Assembly: GCA_902773475.1 (NCBI GenBank)
Contig: CACYEO010000098.1
Coordinates: forward strand, 1-15,515
Source of the DNA: an uncultured bacterium
Lineage (GTDB): Bacteria > Verrucomicrobiota > Kiritimatiellia > RFP12 > UBA1067
Direction of reading: 5' to 3'
DNA: 15,515 bases
Positions 5,953 through 14,181 of the stretch are shown here, piece by piece. The notes under the pieces are model-generated. The model was given only the letters and a program-made list of their open reading frames with translations. It was not told where the DNA came from and made no database searches. The position numbers were made by a program, and so were the translations under genes. Position 1 is the stretch's first letter, and each line of letters opens with the position of its first letter.

Positions 5953-8235
5953 ATGACCAAATCGCTTTTCCGGACAGCCGCATTCTTCATACTGCCGGCG
6001 GCCGCCGCCGCACAGGCGGGCGGCGGCGTATCGTCGCACGACATCCTCGCGCTCGCCGACAGGGAGCGCGACGCCGGAATGCATCAGGAAGCGCTCGCAG
6101 ACTACCGCAGCCTGCGCGGCGATCCGGCGGTCGACCAGGCGCGGCTCGCATGGAGAATCGCGGAAACGCTTGAAAAAGCCGGGCGGACGGCAGAGGCTGC
6201 CGTAGAATACGCAAACGCGTGCGCGCCGGGATCGCCGCCGGAAGTGGCGGAACGGGCGCGGCTGAAAATCGCACTGCTCCAAAAAGGCGCGGCGCGCGTA
6301 CGCGCGCTGCGCGAAGCGTCCGACGCATCCTCCCTGCACGAAGTGCGCTCGTCGGCGCTGTTCCACCTTGCGGCGGCGCTTGAAGCGGAATCGCCGGACG
6401 AAGCCGTGGCCGCATACGATAAACTGCTCGCCGTGGAAGGCGCAGCCCCGGAATACGTGCGATACGCGAGATTCCGCGCGGCCGCGCTTCTGTCCGCGAT
6501 GCCCGAACCCGAAAAACGCCGTCGCGCGCTTGGCGTATACAATGACATCATCCTGGACGCGTCCGCCCCCGCCGAAATGGTCGAAGAAGCCTGCTTCCAC
6601 GCCGCCCAGCTCTCGCTGCGCGACGGGAAATACGAAGAAGCCTCTTCGCTGTTCGCGAGACTCGCGCGCCGCTTTCCCGGAGGCAGGCGCGCCGCCGAGG
6701 CGGCGCTTTCCCACGCCTGGGCCGCATTCATGGCCGGGCGCGACGGGAAAACGCTCGAACTCGTGGAACCGCTCTGCAAGGGTCCGGCGGATCCTCCGGA
6801 CGGCGCGCTGTACCTTCAAGGCGCGGCGCTGCGGAGACTGGCGCGGAACGAAGAAGCCGCGCGCGCATTTGCGCGCCTGCTGCGTCTGCACCCCGGATCT
6901 CCGCTGGCGCGGGACGCGCGCACCGGACTGATAGAGGCGAAATTCGCATCGGGAGACGCCGCAGGCGGCGCGGCGGTCGCCGCGGAAGCCGCGGGGAAGG
7001 AAGAACTTCTCGACGCAAGGGGATGGTGCGCGGGATTCGACTGCGCGATGGCCGTGCCGGATCTGCCGCTTGCCATCAAATGCGCAAGGGCGGCGTCCGG
7101 AGCCGGAACCGGCGAATGGGCGCGCTGCGGCGCATCGGATCTTGGGTTCGCCCTGCGCAAATCCGGCGCAAACGTCCAGGCCGCGGCGGCGTACCGCGCG
7201 GCGGCCGCGAAATGGAAGGCGGACTCCGCATACGCGGCGGCCTCGCTGGTCTGCGCGGGCGCCGCGGAAGAGGCCGCCGGGCGCGTCGACGAAGCTCTGC
7301 GCGACTGGACTGCGGCGTTCGAGGCCGCGCCGCGTTCGAAGCACGCGGCCGACGCGCTTTTCAGGAAAGGGCGCGCGGAACTGCTGCGCGACAGGTTCGA
7401 CCGCGCCGAAACCGCTTTCGGCGAGCTCGTATCGCGTTTCCCGGAATCGCCGCTGCGCGCCGAGGCGCTGTACATGGCCGGGCGGGCGGCGGAAAAGAAC
7501 GGCGCCGCGGCCGCCGCCGAAAAGCGCATGCGCTCCGCGCTCGAAGCCGGCCCCGCGCCGGCGCTCGCTGCGCGCATACACGCTTCGCTCGGATACCTTC
7601 TGCGCAAGGCCGGCCGCGCGCGCGAGGCCGTCGCGGAATTCGCCGCCGCAGCGGACGGATCGCAGGAAGACTGCATCGGCGCGGACGCGCTCGCATGGCT
7701 TGCGGAGGAATCGCTCGCGCAGGGCGACACGCGGACTGCGCTGACGGCGGCGCGCACCGCCAACGAAAGGGCGCGCGACGGCGCGATCCGCCAGGCCGCC
7801 CTGGCGGTACTGGGAGACGTCCTCGAAAAAAACGGCGACGCGGACGGAGCGCGCAGGGCCAGACTCGACGCGCTCGCGCTTCCGGAGCGGACGGTCTACG
7901 CCGCCCGCGCGGCGCTGTCGCTGGGCGCGGCGGCCGCTGCGGCCGGAGATTCCGGCGAAGCGCGCCTGCGCTTCAAAGAGGCGGCATCGCGCGTTTCAAG
8001 CGACGAGAAGGAGCTGCCGGTGAAGGCGCGCGCATGGATCGGCCTCGCCAGGCTCGAGCGCGCGGCGGGAAACACGCGCGACGCGCTTTCGTGGTACATG
8101 CTGGTGCTGACCCTGCCGCGCGACGAAGCGCTGACGGCTGAAGCGCGCGACGGGGCATGCGCCATCCTTGAATCCGGCGGGCGGGCCGCGGAAGCCGCGC
8201 GCATCCGCGAAAGATTCGGCGGGGCCGCGCGATGA
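5953..8235 (+). CDS. Exported tetratricopeptide (TPR) repeat protein
   Basis: Encodes 760 aa. It starts with a Sec-type signal peptide: basic MTKSLFR, a hydrophobic core to about residue 20, and a likely cleavage site after AQA (~residues 20-22). The rest is Ala/Arg/Glu-rich helical repeats with the TPR spacing of small and aromatic residues, for example around residues 215-265, 300-330, 395-440 and 445-515, the last resembling YbgF/CpoB-type repeats (FRKGRAELLRDRFDRAETAF). It is probably a periplasmic scaffold. The ATG at 5953 is chosen because the signal peptide begins there and a strong -10 box lies directly upstream; an in-frame extension to 5749 would read through the promoter region. 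Its stop overlaps the VWA gene start (ATGA). Partner and process are unknown; the neighbours suggest an envelope complex with the VWA and thioredoxin proteins. Confidence 0.85.
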   Translation: MTKSLFRTAAFFILPAAAAAQAGGGVSSHDILALADRERDAGMHQEALADYRSLRGDPAVDQARLAWRIAETLEKAGRTAEAAVEYANACAPGSPPEVAERARLKIALLQKGAARVRALREASDASSLHEVRSSALFHLAAALEAESPDEAVAAYDKLLAVEGAAPEYVRYARFRAAALLSAMPEPEKRRRALGVYNDIILDASAPAEMVEEACFHAAQLSLRDGKYEEASSLFARLARRFPGGRRAAEAALSHAWAAFMAGRDGKTLELVEPLCKGPADPPDGALYLQGAALRRLARNEEAARAFARLLRLHPGSPLARDARTGLIEAKFASGDAAGGAAVAAEAAGKEELLDARGWCAGFDCAMAVPDLPLAIKCARAASGAGTGEWARCGASDLGFALRKSGANVQAAAAYRAAAAKWKADSAYAAASLVCAGAAEEAAGRVDEALRDWTAAFEAAPRSKHAADALFRKGRAELLRDRFDRAETAFGELVSRFPESPLRAEALYMAGRAAEKNGAAAAAEKRMRSALEAGPAPALAARIHASLGYLLRKAGRAREAVAEFAAAADGSQEDCIGADALAWLAEESLAQGDTRTALTAARTANERARDGAIRQAALAVLGDVLEKNGDADGARRARLDALALPERTVYAARAALSLGAAAAAAGDSGEARLRFKEAASRVSSDEKELPVKARAWIGLARLERAAGNTRDALSWYMLVLTLPRDEALTAEARDGACAILESGGRAAEAARIRERFGGAAR

Positions 8236-10133
8236 AGGCGAGAGGCCGGGCAAATTCCGCGTCTGGCGCGCTGTGGACCGCGTTCTGCGCAATCGCGGCG
8301 TCCGCCGCCATACACGCCGCCCTGCTCGCGGCCCTTTCGAACGTGCGCGTGGAAGACGGCGGCGCTTCGGCCCCCGGTCCGGCGGAACGGAGGGCGGAGA
8401 GTTTCAAACCGGGCGATTTCGTTTTTGACGACGCCCCCCCGCCGGAACGTTTCAAAGAGATTCTGGAACCGCCGCGCGAACCGGATCCAGCCGTCGCGGA
8501 GGAAGAGGCGCCGGCGATGCCGCCGCCGGACGCCGCGCTCGATCCTGTGGCGCCGAAGATGGCGTCCGCCCCGCAGACGATCCTGCCGGAGACCGACTGG
8601 AGCGTCCCCGGCGACGCGGGGCAGGAGCCGGCGCCGGGTTCGCCCATAGACGATTCGCCGGACGTCCGCGTTCTCGCAGCGGGCCTTCCGCGCCTCGAGC
8701 CGGCGGACGGCGGCGCTTCGATGCCGGCGGCGCTTTCCGCGCCGCCGGATCCTGCGCGCCCGGCCGCACCGGCCGCCGCAATCCAGACACCCGCCGCGTC
8801 CGGCATCTTCGCCGGAATGCCCCCGCCGGCGGCGGAAATGTTCGCTCCGCCCGAAACCGCGGCGTTTCGTCCGGCCGCGCCGGCGGGCGGCCGGATCCCC
8901 GCGGCGGAAGCGAAAGCGAAATCGGCCGCGCTCGCGGCGTCGATACCTTCGGGCGTGATGGCGGCGGTGGATTCCGCGGTGGTGGAAAAAGAAAAGAACG
9001 CGGTGCGCGCGCTGCTTGCGGCGGACGACTGCGCGGGACTCGACGGAGCGGTCGTATTCGATCTTGAAAGCGCGACGCCCGCCGGCGAACCCGGAGTGCG
9101 CTATTTCAGGCTGGAGATGTCGCCGGGCACGGCAAACCCGCTCGCCCCCGTTCCGAAGGATTTCGTTCTTCTGGTGGACGTGTCCGGCTCGATGAGCGGA
9201 GCGGGGCTCGCATCGATCGTAGACCAGGCAGGCGGCGTTCTCGACGGCGTGCTTTCGCCGCGCGACAGGTTCAACGTGGTTTCGTTCCGCTCCCGCTTCG
9301 AGTACGCATTTCCGGGATGGCGCCCGGCTGACGGGCAGTGGCTCGCAAAAGCGAAGAGAACGATAGCCGGATTCTCCGCCGGCGGCGAAACGGACTTTTT
9401 CGCGGTGATCGATTCCGTCCTGGCGCTGCCGCGCAGCCCGGACCGTCCGCTTGTGGCGCTTGCGGTGACGGACGCCGAGGCGACGGCGGGGCTGAAGGAA
9501 TCCTCGGACATCCTGGGCCGGTTCACAAGGCTCAACGGCGGGCTGGTGTCGGTAAACGTATACGGAGTGGGGCGCAAGCTCGACAAGCCGCTCGTGGAAC
9601 TGCTTGCGGACGGAAACCGCGGATTCCGCGAGTTCCACAGCCCGCGCGACCGCTCGCACTACGCGGACAGGCTGCCGGAATTCGCCATGCGCTTCAAGGA
9701 TCCGCTTCTCACGGACATATCGTTCGCGTTCGGCGCGTCGTCCGGCGCCGAAACGTTCCCGTCCAATCCGCCGAATCTCTACTCCGGCGGGACGGTCGCC
9801 GTGCTCGGCAGATGCCCTGCGGACGCGAAAGAGCTGGTGTTCATCGTCCGCGGTCTGAACGGCGGAGACGCGCGGTCGGGGCTGTTCCGCATTCCGTTTG
9901 CGGATTCCCGGAAAGGGGACGGGGCGGACGCGCTGCGGAAATCGTGGGCAGTCGCGAAACTCCATTCCATGATAGAAGACGCGGCGGCGTCTCCGTCGGC
10001 CGCGAAGGAAAACGCGCTGTCGGCGCACGCGCGCGGATACGGACTCGATTTCGACAGGCGGCTCGTCAAGCCCGCCGCGAAGGAACCCGGGACGCACGGC
10101 GCCCCGCAAACGACAGGAAAGGCGGAAAAATGA
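8232..10133 (+). CDS. Membrane-anchored von Willebrand factor A (VWA) domain protein
   Basis: Encodes 633 aa. One N-terminal membrane helix (~residues 13-36) is followed by a Pro/Ala/Glu-rich linker to about residue 230, which could span the periplasm as TonB-like linkers do. A helical segment leads to the VWA domain (~310-490). The MIDAS metal site looks complete: DVSGS at 316-320 (DxSxS), T387 in GGETD and D414 in VTDAE. The C-terminal ~140 residues are of unknown fold and contain a conserved-looking helix near 575-610. Translation is coupled to both neighbours by ATGA overlaps. VWA/TPR pairs occur in Bat (aerotolerance) and other envelope systems, but there is no MoxR ATPase here, so Bat is not claimed. 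The VWA domain probably binds a protein partner through a divalent cation. Confidence 0.85.
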   Translation: MKARGRANSASGALWTAFCAIAASAAIHAALLAALSNVRVEDGGASAPGPAERRAESFKPGDFVFDDAPPPERFKEILEPPREPDPAVAEEEAPAMPPPDAALDPVAPKMASAPQTILPETDWSVPGDAGQEPAPGSPIDDSPDVRVLAAGLPRLEPADGGASMPAALSAPPDPARPAAPAAAIQTPAASGIFAGMPPPAAEMFAPPETAAFRPAAPAGGRIPAAEAKAKSAALAASIPSGVMAAVDSAVVEKEKNAVRALLAADDCAGLDGAVVFDLESATPAGEPGVRYFRLEMSPGTANPLAPVPKDFVLLVDVSGSMSGAGLASIVDQAGGVLDGVLSPRDRFNVVSFRSRFEYAFPGWRPADGQWLAKAKRTIAGFSAGGETDFFAVIDSVLALPRSPDRPLVALAVTDAEATAGLKESSDILGRFTRLNGGLVSVNVYGVGRKLDKPLVELLADGNRGFREFHSPRDRSHYADRLPEFAMRFKDPLLTDISFAFGASSGAETFPSNPPNLYSGGTVAVLGRCPADAKELVFIVRGLNGGDARSGLFRIPFADSRKGDGADALRKSWAVAKLHSMIEDAAASPSAAKENALSAHARGYGLDFDRRLVKPAAKEPGTHGAPQTTGKAEK

Positions 10134-11152
10134 AACTCGCGAAAATCATGGCGGCGGCGCTTGCGGCCGCAGCGGCGGCGGCGAACGCCGATGTCGCATG
10201 GAAAGGCCTTGAAAAGGCGAACCACGTATGCGGGCCGGTTCTCACGCCGGAATCGCTGAAAGGCAAAGTGGTCCTGGTGGACGAATGGGGAATACACTGC
10301 GGCCCGTGTCTGCGGCTGCTGCCCGCCATCCAGAAGCTCCATTCCACGTGGGGCGGCAAAGGGCTGGTGGTGATCGGATCGCACAGGCAGGGCGGCGACG
10401 CGAAAGCGGTCGCCGACGTCGCGAAGAAGGTGGGGATCACGTATTCCGTGTACCAGCATGCGGGGATCGAAGGCGAACCTTCGAACGGCGGGGGCATACC
10501 GTTCCTGTACGTCGTTTCGCACAAAGGCGAAGTCGTGTACAGCGGCAGGTCGGAACGCGAAGCGACGGGAGCGATAGCGAACGCGATATCGGACGCGCCC
10601 TCGAAAGGGGCGGCCTTCGGTTCCGGAGAGCTGAAATTCTACAAACAGCTTGCAAGACGGATTGCGTACGGAAACAATCTGGAAGCCGCGGCGGCGCGGC
10701 TGAAGATCGACGCCAAGGCGGACACGCCCAAAGGACGCGAAGCCGCGGCGATACTCGAAAGCATAGAGAGAATCCGGACGGACGCGGCGGCGCGCATAGC
10801 GGACTGCAAGACGTCCGCGCCGGCGAAAGCGGTGGCCGAGATGGAAATGTACGCGCGGACGTTCCCGTCGCGCCGCGCGGAGTTCGCCAAGGATCTTTCC
10901 GCGCTGAAGGCAAACCGCGAAGTCCAGCAGATGGCGATTCTCGAAAAGCGCATCGACGCTTTCAACGCGCGCTGGGAGAAGGCGAAAAGCGCGTCGCAGA
11001 AAAAGAGTCTCGCCCGCGAGGCGGAAAACCTCGTGAAACAGGCCGCCAGATTCTCGAACGCGAAGGACGCCGGGGTCGCGGCCGAAGCCGCGGGAATCGA
11101 ATCGGCCCTGAAAGAGAAGATGGCCGAGGCGGGCGCGAAACCCGCGAAATAG
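10130..11152 (+). CDS. Exported thioredoxin-fold protein with a long helical C-terminal tail
   Basis: Encodes 340 aa. The signal peptide is short and Ala-rich (residues 1-21, cleavage near ANA). The thioredoxin/TlpA-like domain covers roughly residues 25-165: GKVVLVDEWGIHCGPC places the redox pair at C58-G-P-C61, and the cis-proline region is GIPFLYVV (~residue 123). The usual Trp before the first Cys is His (HCGPC), which may alter redox potential. Residues ~170-340 are charged helices rich in Lys/Ala/Glu, without cysteines after C222 in DCKTSAP, and may be a coiled coil that docks to the TPR or VWA partner. The start overlaps the upstream stop (ATGA) and has AGGAAAGGCGG in front. Role: probably periplasmic disulfide exchange; substrate unknown. 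Confidence 0.85.
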   Translation: MKLAKIMAAALAAAAAAANADVAWKGLEKANHVCGPVLTPESLKGKVVLVDEWGIHCGPCLRLLPAIQKLHSTWGGKGLVVIGSHRQGGDAKAVADVAKKVGITYSVYQHAGIEGEPSNGGGIPFLYVVSHKGEVVYSGRSEREATGAIANAISDAPSKGAAFGSGELKFYKQLARRIAYGNNLEAAAARLKIDAKADTPKGREAAAILESIERIRTDAAARIADCKTSAPAKAVAEMEMYARTFPSRRAEFAKDLSALKANREVQQMAILEKRIDAFNARWEKAKSASQKKSLAREAENLVKQAARFSNAKDAGVAAEAAGIESALKEKMAEAGAKPAK

Positions 11153-11179
11153 TTCCGGCGGTTTTCCTGGACATGCGAA

Positions 11180-11212
11180 AACGGGAAGGCGGGGCAGCCC
11201 CGCCTTCCCGTT
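11180..11212. terminator. Bidirectional terminator palindrome between convergent operons
   Basis: This 33-bp palindrome has 16-nt arms that are perfect reverse complements around a central A (11196), so the RNA hairpin would close with a CAG-type loop. It is placed 27 bp after the thioredoxin stop and 22 bp after the end of the minus-strand sctB-like gene. On the minus strand the stem is followed by GTTTTCG; on the plus strand by TTCCGGTTTC. T-runs are short but the stem is very strong. Confidence 0.85.
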
Positions 11213-11234
11213 CCGGTTTCAAGGCGTGCAGGTA

Positions 11235-12911
11235 TTACGCCTTGATTGCGTCGCGCATCGACTCCGTCTCCGCGGAGAAGATGGCCTGCATCAGCTGTAC
11301 GACCTGCTTGATCAGATCCTCCGCCTGCGCGAAGAGATCCTTCGTCTGGTCGAGGCTTTCCTGGGCCTTCTGCTGGGCGGCGTTCTTTTCCGTGGCGTAG
11401 GACTGCATTATCGCGTTTATGCTCTGGATGCCGCTCTGCGCGACGTTGCCGATCGCGGTGATGATGTTGTTGTAGGCCTGGAACTTGTTGATGTTGCGGG
11501 TCGCCTCGAGGAACTTTTCGTCCATCTTGCGCGAATCCTGCGCAGCATCGACCTTCGCGTTCGCGAGGCGGATGTCCGCCGCGCGTTCGTTGGCCGTGGT
11601 GACGCCCGGAGCGGCGAGTTCGCGTCCGGCGTAGGCCCGCGCATACTTCAGGTTCGCGGCGGCGTCCGCCACTTTCACCTCCGCCGCGGCCTTCTGGGCC
11701 GGGGTGGCGTTTTCGGGCAGGAGGGCTCTTTCGCTCTGCGCGTTGGCGTACTCGTTTTCGTAGCGCAGGAGGTCGTCCTTGAGCGCCGCGCGGTACGTCT
11801 GCCTTGCGGATTCGATCGCCTGCGGATGGGTTTCGGCCACCTTGTGGCGCAGTTCGTCGGCGTATGCGGTACGCTCGTTCCGGACCGCGGTTTCGAGATC
11901 CGCCTTGGAGGCGTCCCTTACGTTCACGTCGGTCTTGTACTTCACGAGCTTCATGTTCTCGGCGGGCGTGCGGGTGCTTGGATCCTTCGCATCGAGCTGC
12001 TGCATTTCGTTGTACGCGTCGAGCTTCGCCTTGGCTTCGGCGAGTTTCGACCCGGGCGGAATGTCGGCGTCCTGCAGAGGCTGGTTCATGTCCTGCACGC
12101 GGTTGAGCTTTATCTCGTCGCCGGTCTTGGCCGCCTGCGCCGCCGCGTAGCGCTGCTGCGCGGTCGCGGAGTTGGAGAAGCCCTGCTCCACGCGGTTGGC
12201 GACTTCGTTGCCGACCGCGGCGCGCGTGGCGTTGAGCTGGTTCTGCGCGTTGACCGCCTTGTCGGCGGCGTTGAGCATGTGCACGCCTTCCTTGGCCACG
12301 GTCACGCCGCTCGTGTCGAGCGTCTTCATCTGCGAGCGGAAGGCGGAACCTTCCTTGCCGACGGTGTAGAGCGAGAATCCGACCTGGACGGCGCAGGTCG
12401 CGATGCTCGCGGCCATCGCCGTGATCGCGGCGGTGCGCTGCTGGCTCGCCTGCGCCATGATGCTGTTCTGCACCATCGCCGATTCCGTCAGTCTTTCCTG
12501 GCGGGCGGCGTCGCGCTGTCTCTGGGCGACTTCGACAAGAAGAGCCATGAGTTTGTAGAGGTCGAACATCACGCTCTTCGACTGCGGATTCGCATTGGCG
12601 GAGATTTCACCGAGCATCTTGACGAGAGCGTCCTTGAACGCCGCGATTTGTTCGTCGGTCAAGTTGAACGTCGCCTTGTCCGCGGAGAGTTTCGCGCAGA
12701 GGGAGTCGATCGCGCTCTGGTCGACCTTGCCCGGAGGCTCCAGGTCGTTCGGGATTCCCACGGTGTAGGTGGTCTTGCCGTCGGCGGATTTCATGGTGAC
12801 GGTAAGGGTCTCCTTGCCGTCCGCGCCGGGAGTCTTCGACACGGTGCCGATTTTGGAGAGGAGCGTCTCCCAGTTGACCGCTCCCGCTCCCGCGTTTACC
12901 TGTATGCTCAT
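11235..12911 (-). CDS. sctB: SctB-like minor T3SS translocator (YopD/SipC/EspB type), unusually long
   Basis: Encodes 558 aa without a signal peptide. A polar N-terminal ~110 residues leads to an amphipathic helix (FDLYKLMALLVEVAQRQRDAAR, ~116-137), then one hydrophobic segment at about 161-182, matching the single-span plan of YopD/SipC/EspB. A long charged coiled-coil region (~190-465) follows, then an amphipathic C-terminal helix bundle (~470-558) with NIITAIGNVAQSGIQSINAIMQS, like IpaC/SipC C-termini. Known members are about 300-410 aa, so it is 150 or more residues longer; the excess is in the coiled coil. It lies 28 bp after sctE with AAAGGAA before the ATG. In other systems SctB joins SctE to form the pore in the host membrane after export. 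The family call rests on architecture and gene order. Confidence 0.7.
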   Translation of the reverse strand: MSIQVNAGAGAVNWETLLSKIGTVSKTPGADGKETLTVTMKSADGKTTYTVGIPNDLEPPGKVDQSAIDSLCAKLSADKATFNLTDEQIAAFKDALVKMLGEISANANPQSKSVMFDLYKLMALLVEVAQRQRDAARQERLTESAMVQNSIMAQASQQRTAAITAMAASIATCAVQVGFSLYTVGKEGSAFRSQMKTLDTSGVTVAKEGVHMLNAADKAVNAQNQLNATRAAVGNEVANRVEQGFSNSATAQQRYAAAQAAKTGDEIKLNRVQDMNQPLQDADIPPGSKLAEAKAKLDAYNEMQQLDAKDPSTRTPAENMKLVKYKTDVNVRDASKADLETAVRNERTAYADELRHKVAETHPQAIESARQTYRAALKDDLLRYENEYANAQSERALLPENATPAQKAAAEVKVADAAANLKYARAYAGRELAAPGVTTANERAADIRLANAKVDAAQDSRKMDEKFLEATRNINKFQAYNNIITAIGNVAQSGIQSINAIMQSYATEKNAAQQKAQESLDQTKDLFAQAEDLIKQVVQLMQAIFSAETESMRDAIKA

Positions 12912-12939
12912 GGCTGAATTCCTTTCTTATATGGCGGTT

Positions 12940-14058
12940 TTACGCCATCTGGCCGATATTCCTGGCGATTTCGCCGCTTGTCTCCGTGGCGGAGGCGAGA
13001 AGCTGCGCCGTGCCGGAGATGGACGACTCTATCGCCTGGAGTATGGCTTCGAGTTCTTCCTCGCTCTCTTCCATGCGCTGGCGGAGCATGGCGAGCGTCT
13101 TCTCGGTTTCGGTGGTTTCGGACTGCGAAATGCCGGCGGTGTAGCCCTTGTACGCCGCTTCCGCGCCCATGCCGATTCCGGCAAGCTGCAGGATGCGCGT
13201 CCCGATGGTCACTGCGGGCTTGATCGCCTCGGCGCCGGCCTTGAGCGTGGTTGCCATGGTGCTTGCGGTCTTCGCCGCGGCGTTCGCAACGTTCGCCGTG
13301 GTCTGTACCGCGGTCTGCGCGGCGGATCCCAGCCTTGAAGCGAGCGCCGACGCGCCCGCGCCGGAGGCGATGGACAGCGCGATCGCCGCAACGGTCACGA
13401 TCACCGCAGCGAGCACCTGCGCGGCCTCCTTGCTGAGCCCCGCCTTTTCAAGCGCTCCCGCGAGCTTTTCGGTGAGCTTGCCCATCACGCCGGTCTCGTT
13501 GAGGACCTGCATCGCCAGAGCCACGCCGGCTCCGACCACCGCCCCGACGGCCAGTCCGCCGGTGGCGACGCACGCTATGACCGCGCCGAGAATCGCAAGC
13601 CCTGTCATGAGCCAGCCGAAAATCTTGTTGCGCTTGCTCGCTTTTTCGGCCTTTTCCATGTCGTTCAGAGTCTTTTCGATCTTTTCTTTGCGGTCTTTGT
13701 GCTCCGTCTTGTAGGACTCCTTGTTGATCTCTATGCGGTCCTTGGCCATCGCGGCCTGGCGCTCCTCGTTGTCCATCTGCAGATATGCAATGAGCTTTTC
13801 GAGGTTCGCCTGGAGCTGCTTGACGTCGCCGGGATTGTCGAGCGACGGCACGTTCGCCGCGCCTGCGGTCTTCTTTTCCGCGGTTCCCGTCACAGTCTCG
13901 TTGCTCTTGGTGACAAGCACGTTCGCGCCTGAAAGCACTTCGAGAGCCTTGGAAAGGACTTCTCTCGCTTTCGACTGGTCGCCTGCGAGCTTTTCGGTCT
14001 GGGTCGGCATCGTCGCCGGGGTCGCCAGACCTCCCACTTTGGATATTTCTCCGGACAT
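12940..14058 (-). CDS. sctE: SctE-type major T3SS translocator (YopB/SipB/SseC-like)
   Basis: Encodes 372 aa with no signal peptide. Residues ~79-145 form a charged coiled coil (LEKLIAYLQMDNEERQAAM, then DRKEKIEKTLNDMEKAEKA). The first hydrophobic segment spans about 147-182, starting KIFGWLMTGLAILGAVI, with glycine-rich VATGGLAVGA. A loop with GVMGKLTEKLAGALEKAGLSKE follows, then the second hydrophobic segment at ~213-238. This hairpin of two spans after a coiled coil is the hallmark of SctE pore proteins; members insert in the host membrane after T3SS export. The C-terminal third is amphipathic helices. It is somewhat shorter than SipB/IpaB (~580-590 aa) and near YopB/EspD (~400 aa). GGAGGAA precedes the ATG. 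It has its own putative promoter element 84-95 bp upstream and is followed by the SctB-like gene. Confidence 0.85.
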   Translation of the reverse strand: MSGEISKVGGLATPATMPTQTEKLAGDQSKAREVLSKALEVLSGANVLVTKSNETVTGTAEKKTAGAANVPSLDNPGDVKQLQANLEKLIAYLQMDNEERQAAMAKDRIEINKESYKTEHKDRKEKIEKTLNDMEKAEKASKRNKIFGWLMTGLAILGAVIACVATGGLAVGAVVGAGVALAMQVLNETGVMGKLTEKLAGALEKAGLSKEAAQVLAAVIVTVAAIALSIASGAGASALASRLGSAAQTAVQTTANVANAAAKTASTMATTLKAGAEAIKPAVTIGTRILQLAGIGMGAEAAYKGYTAGISQSETTETEKTLAMLRQRMEESEEELEAILQAIESSISGTAQLLASATETSGEIARNIGQMA

Positions 14059-14122
14059 TGCTGTTCCTCCGTTGTCTGTTTTCCTGAAAGTTCCGCCAGG
14101 CTTTCCGCCCGACCCGTTCGCG

Positions 14123-14153
14123 GTGTCTACACGCGGCGTCTGAAAAGGTTACA
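14123..14153 (-). promoter_or_regulatory. Bipartite promoter-like element upstream of sctE
   Basis: On the minus strand, TGTAACCTTTTC (14153-14142) is followed after 9 nt by GTGTAGACAC (14132-14123). The same two blocks at the same distance occur before the coiled-coil gene at the right end. The TGTAACC block to GTGTA distance (14 nt) would suit the -35 and -10 of an ECF-type sigma factor, whose -35 commonly holds AAC. The GTGTAGACAC half is itself palindromic, so a regulator site is an alternative. Confidence 0.6.
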
Positions 14154-14181
14154 GGTTTTTTCTTGCGGAACGGCGTTTTTT

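Noticed and set aside
5875..7581. Minus-strand open frame of 568 codons over the TPR gene
   Set aside because: It is Arg/Gly/Phe-rich with no domain and no RBS, and it lies opposite a gene with a signal peptide and TPR repeats.
8434..8440. Run of seven C as a possible phase-variation tract in the VWA gene
   Set aside because: Seven bases is short, the region is a proline-rich linker with many CCC/CCG codons, and there is no other sign of contingency control.
7896..10109. Minus-strand open frame of 737 codons over the TPR and VWA genes
   Set aside because: The Arg-rich composition is typical of high-GC antisense frames, while the plus strand encodes a clear VWA MIDAS, a signal peptide and coupled starts.
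5953..11152. Bat aerotolerance operon
   Set aside because: There is no MoxR ATPase, no BatA/BatB twin-helix VWA layout and no BatD; only the general TPR plus VWA theme is shared.
11226..12917. Long plus-strand open frame (563 codons) covering the sctB-like gene
   Set aside because: It is the exact antisense of a recognisable translocator gene that has an RBS; the translation is Arg/Val/Leu-rich low-complexity text of the type produced opposite high-GC genes.
13148..13714. Hydrophobic plus-strand open frame (188 codons) opposite sctE
   Set aside because: Its hydrophobic Ala/Val/Ser composition mirrors the alanine/glycine-rich SctE segments on the other strand; it has no independent support.
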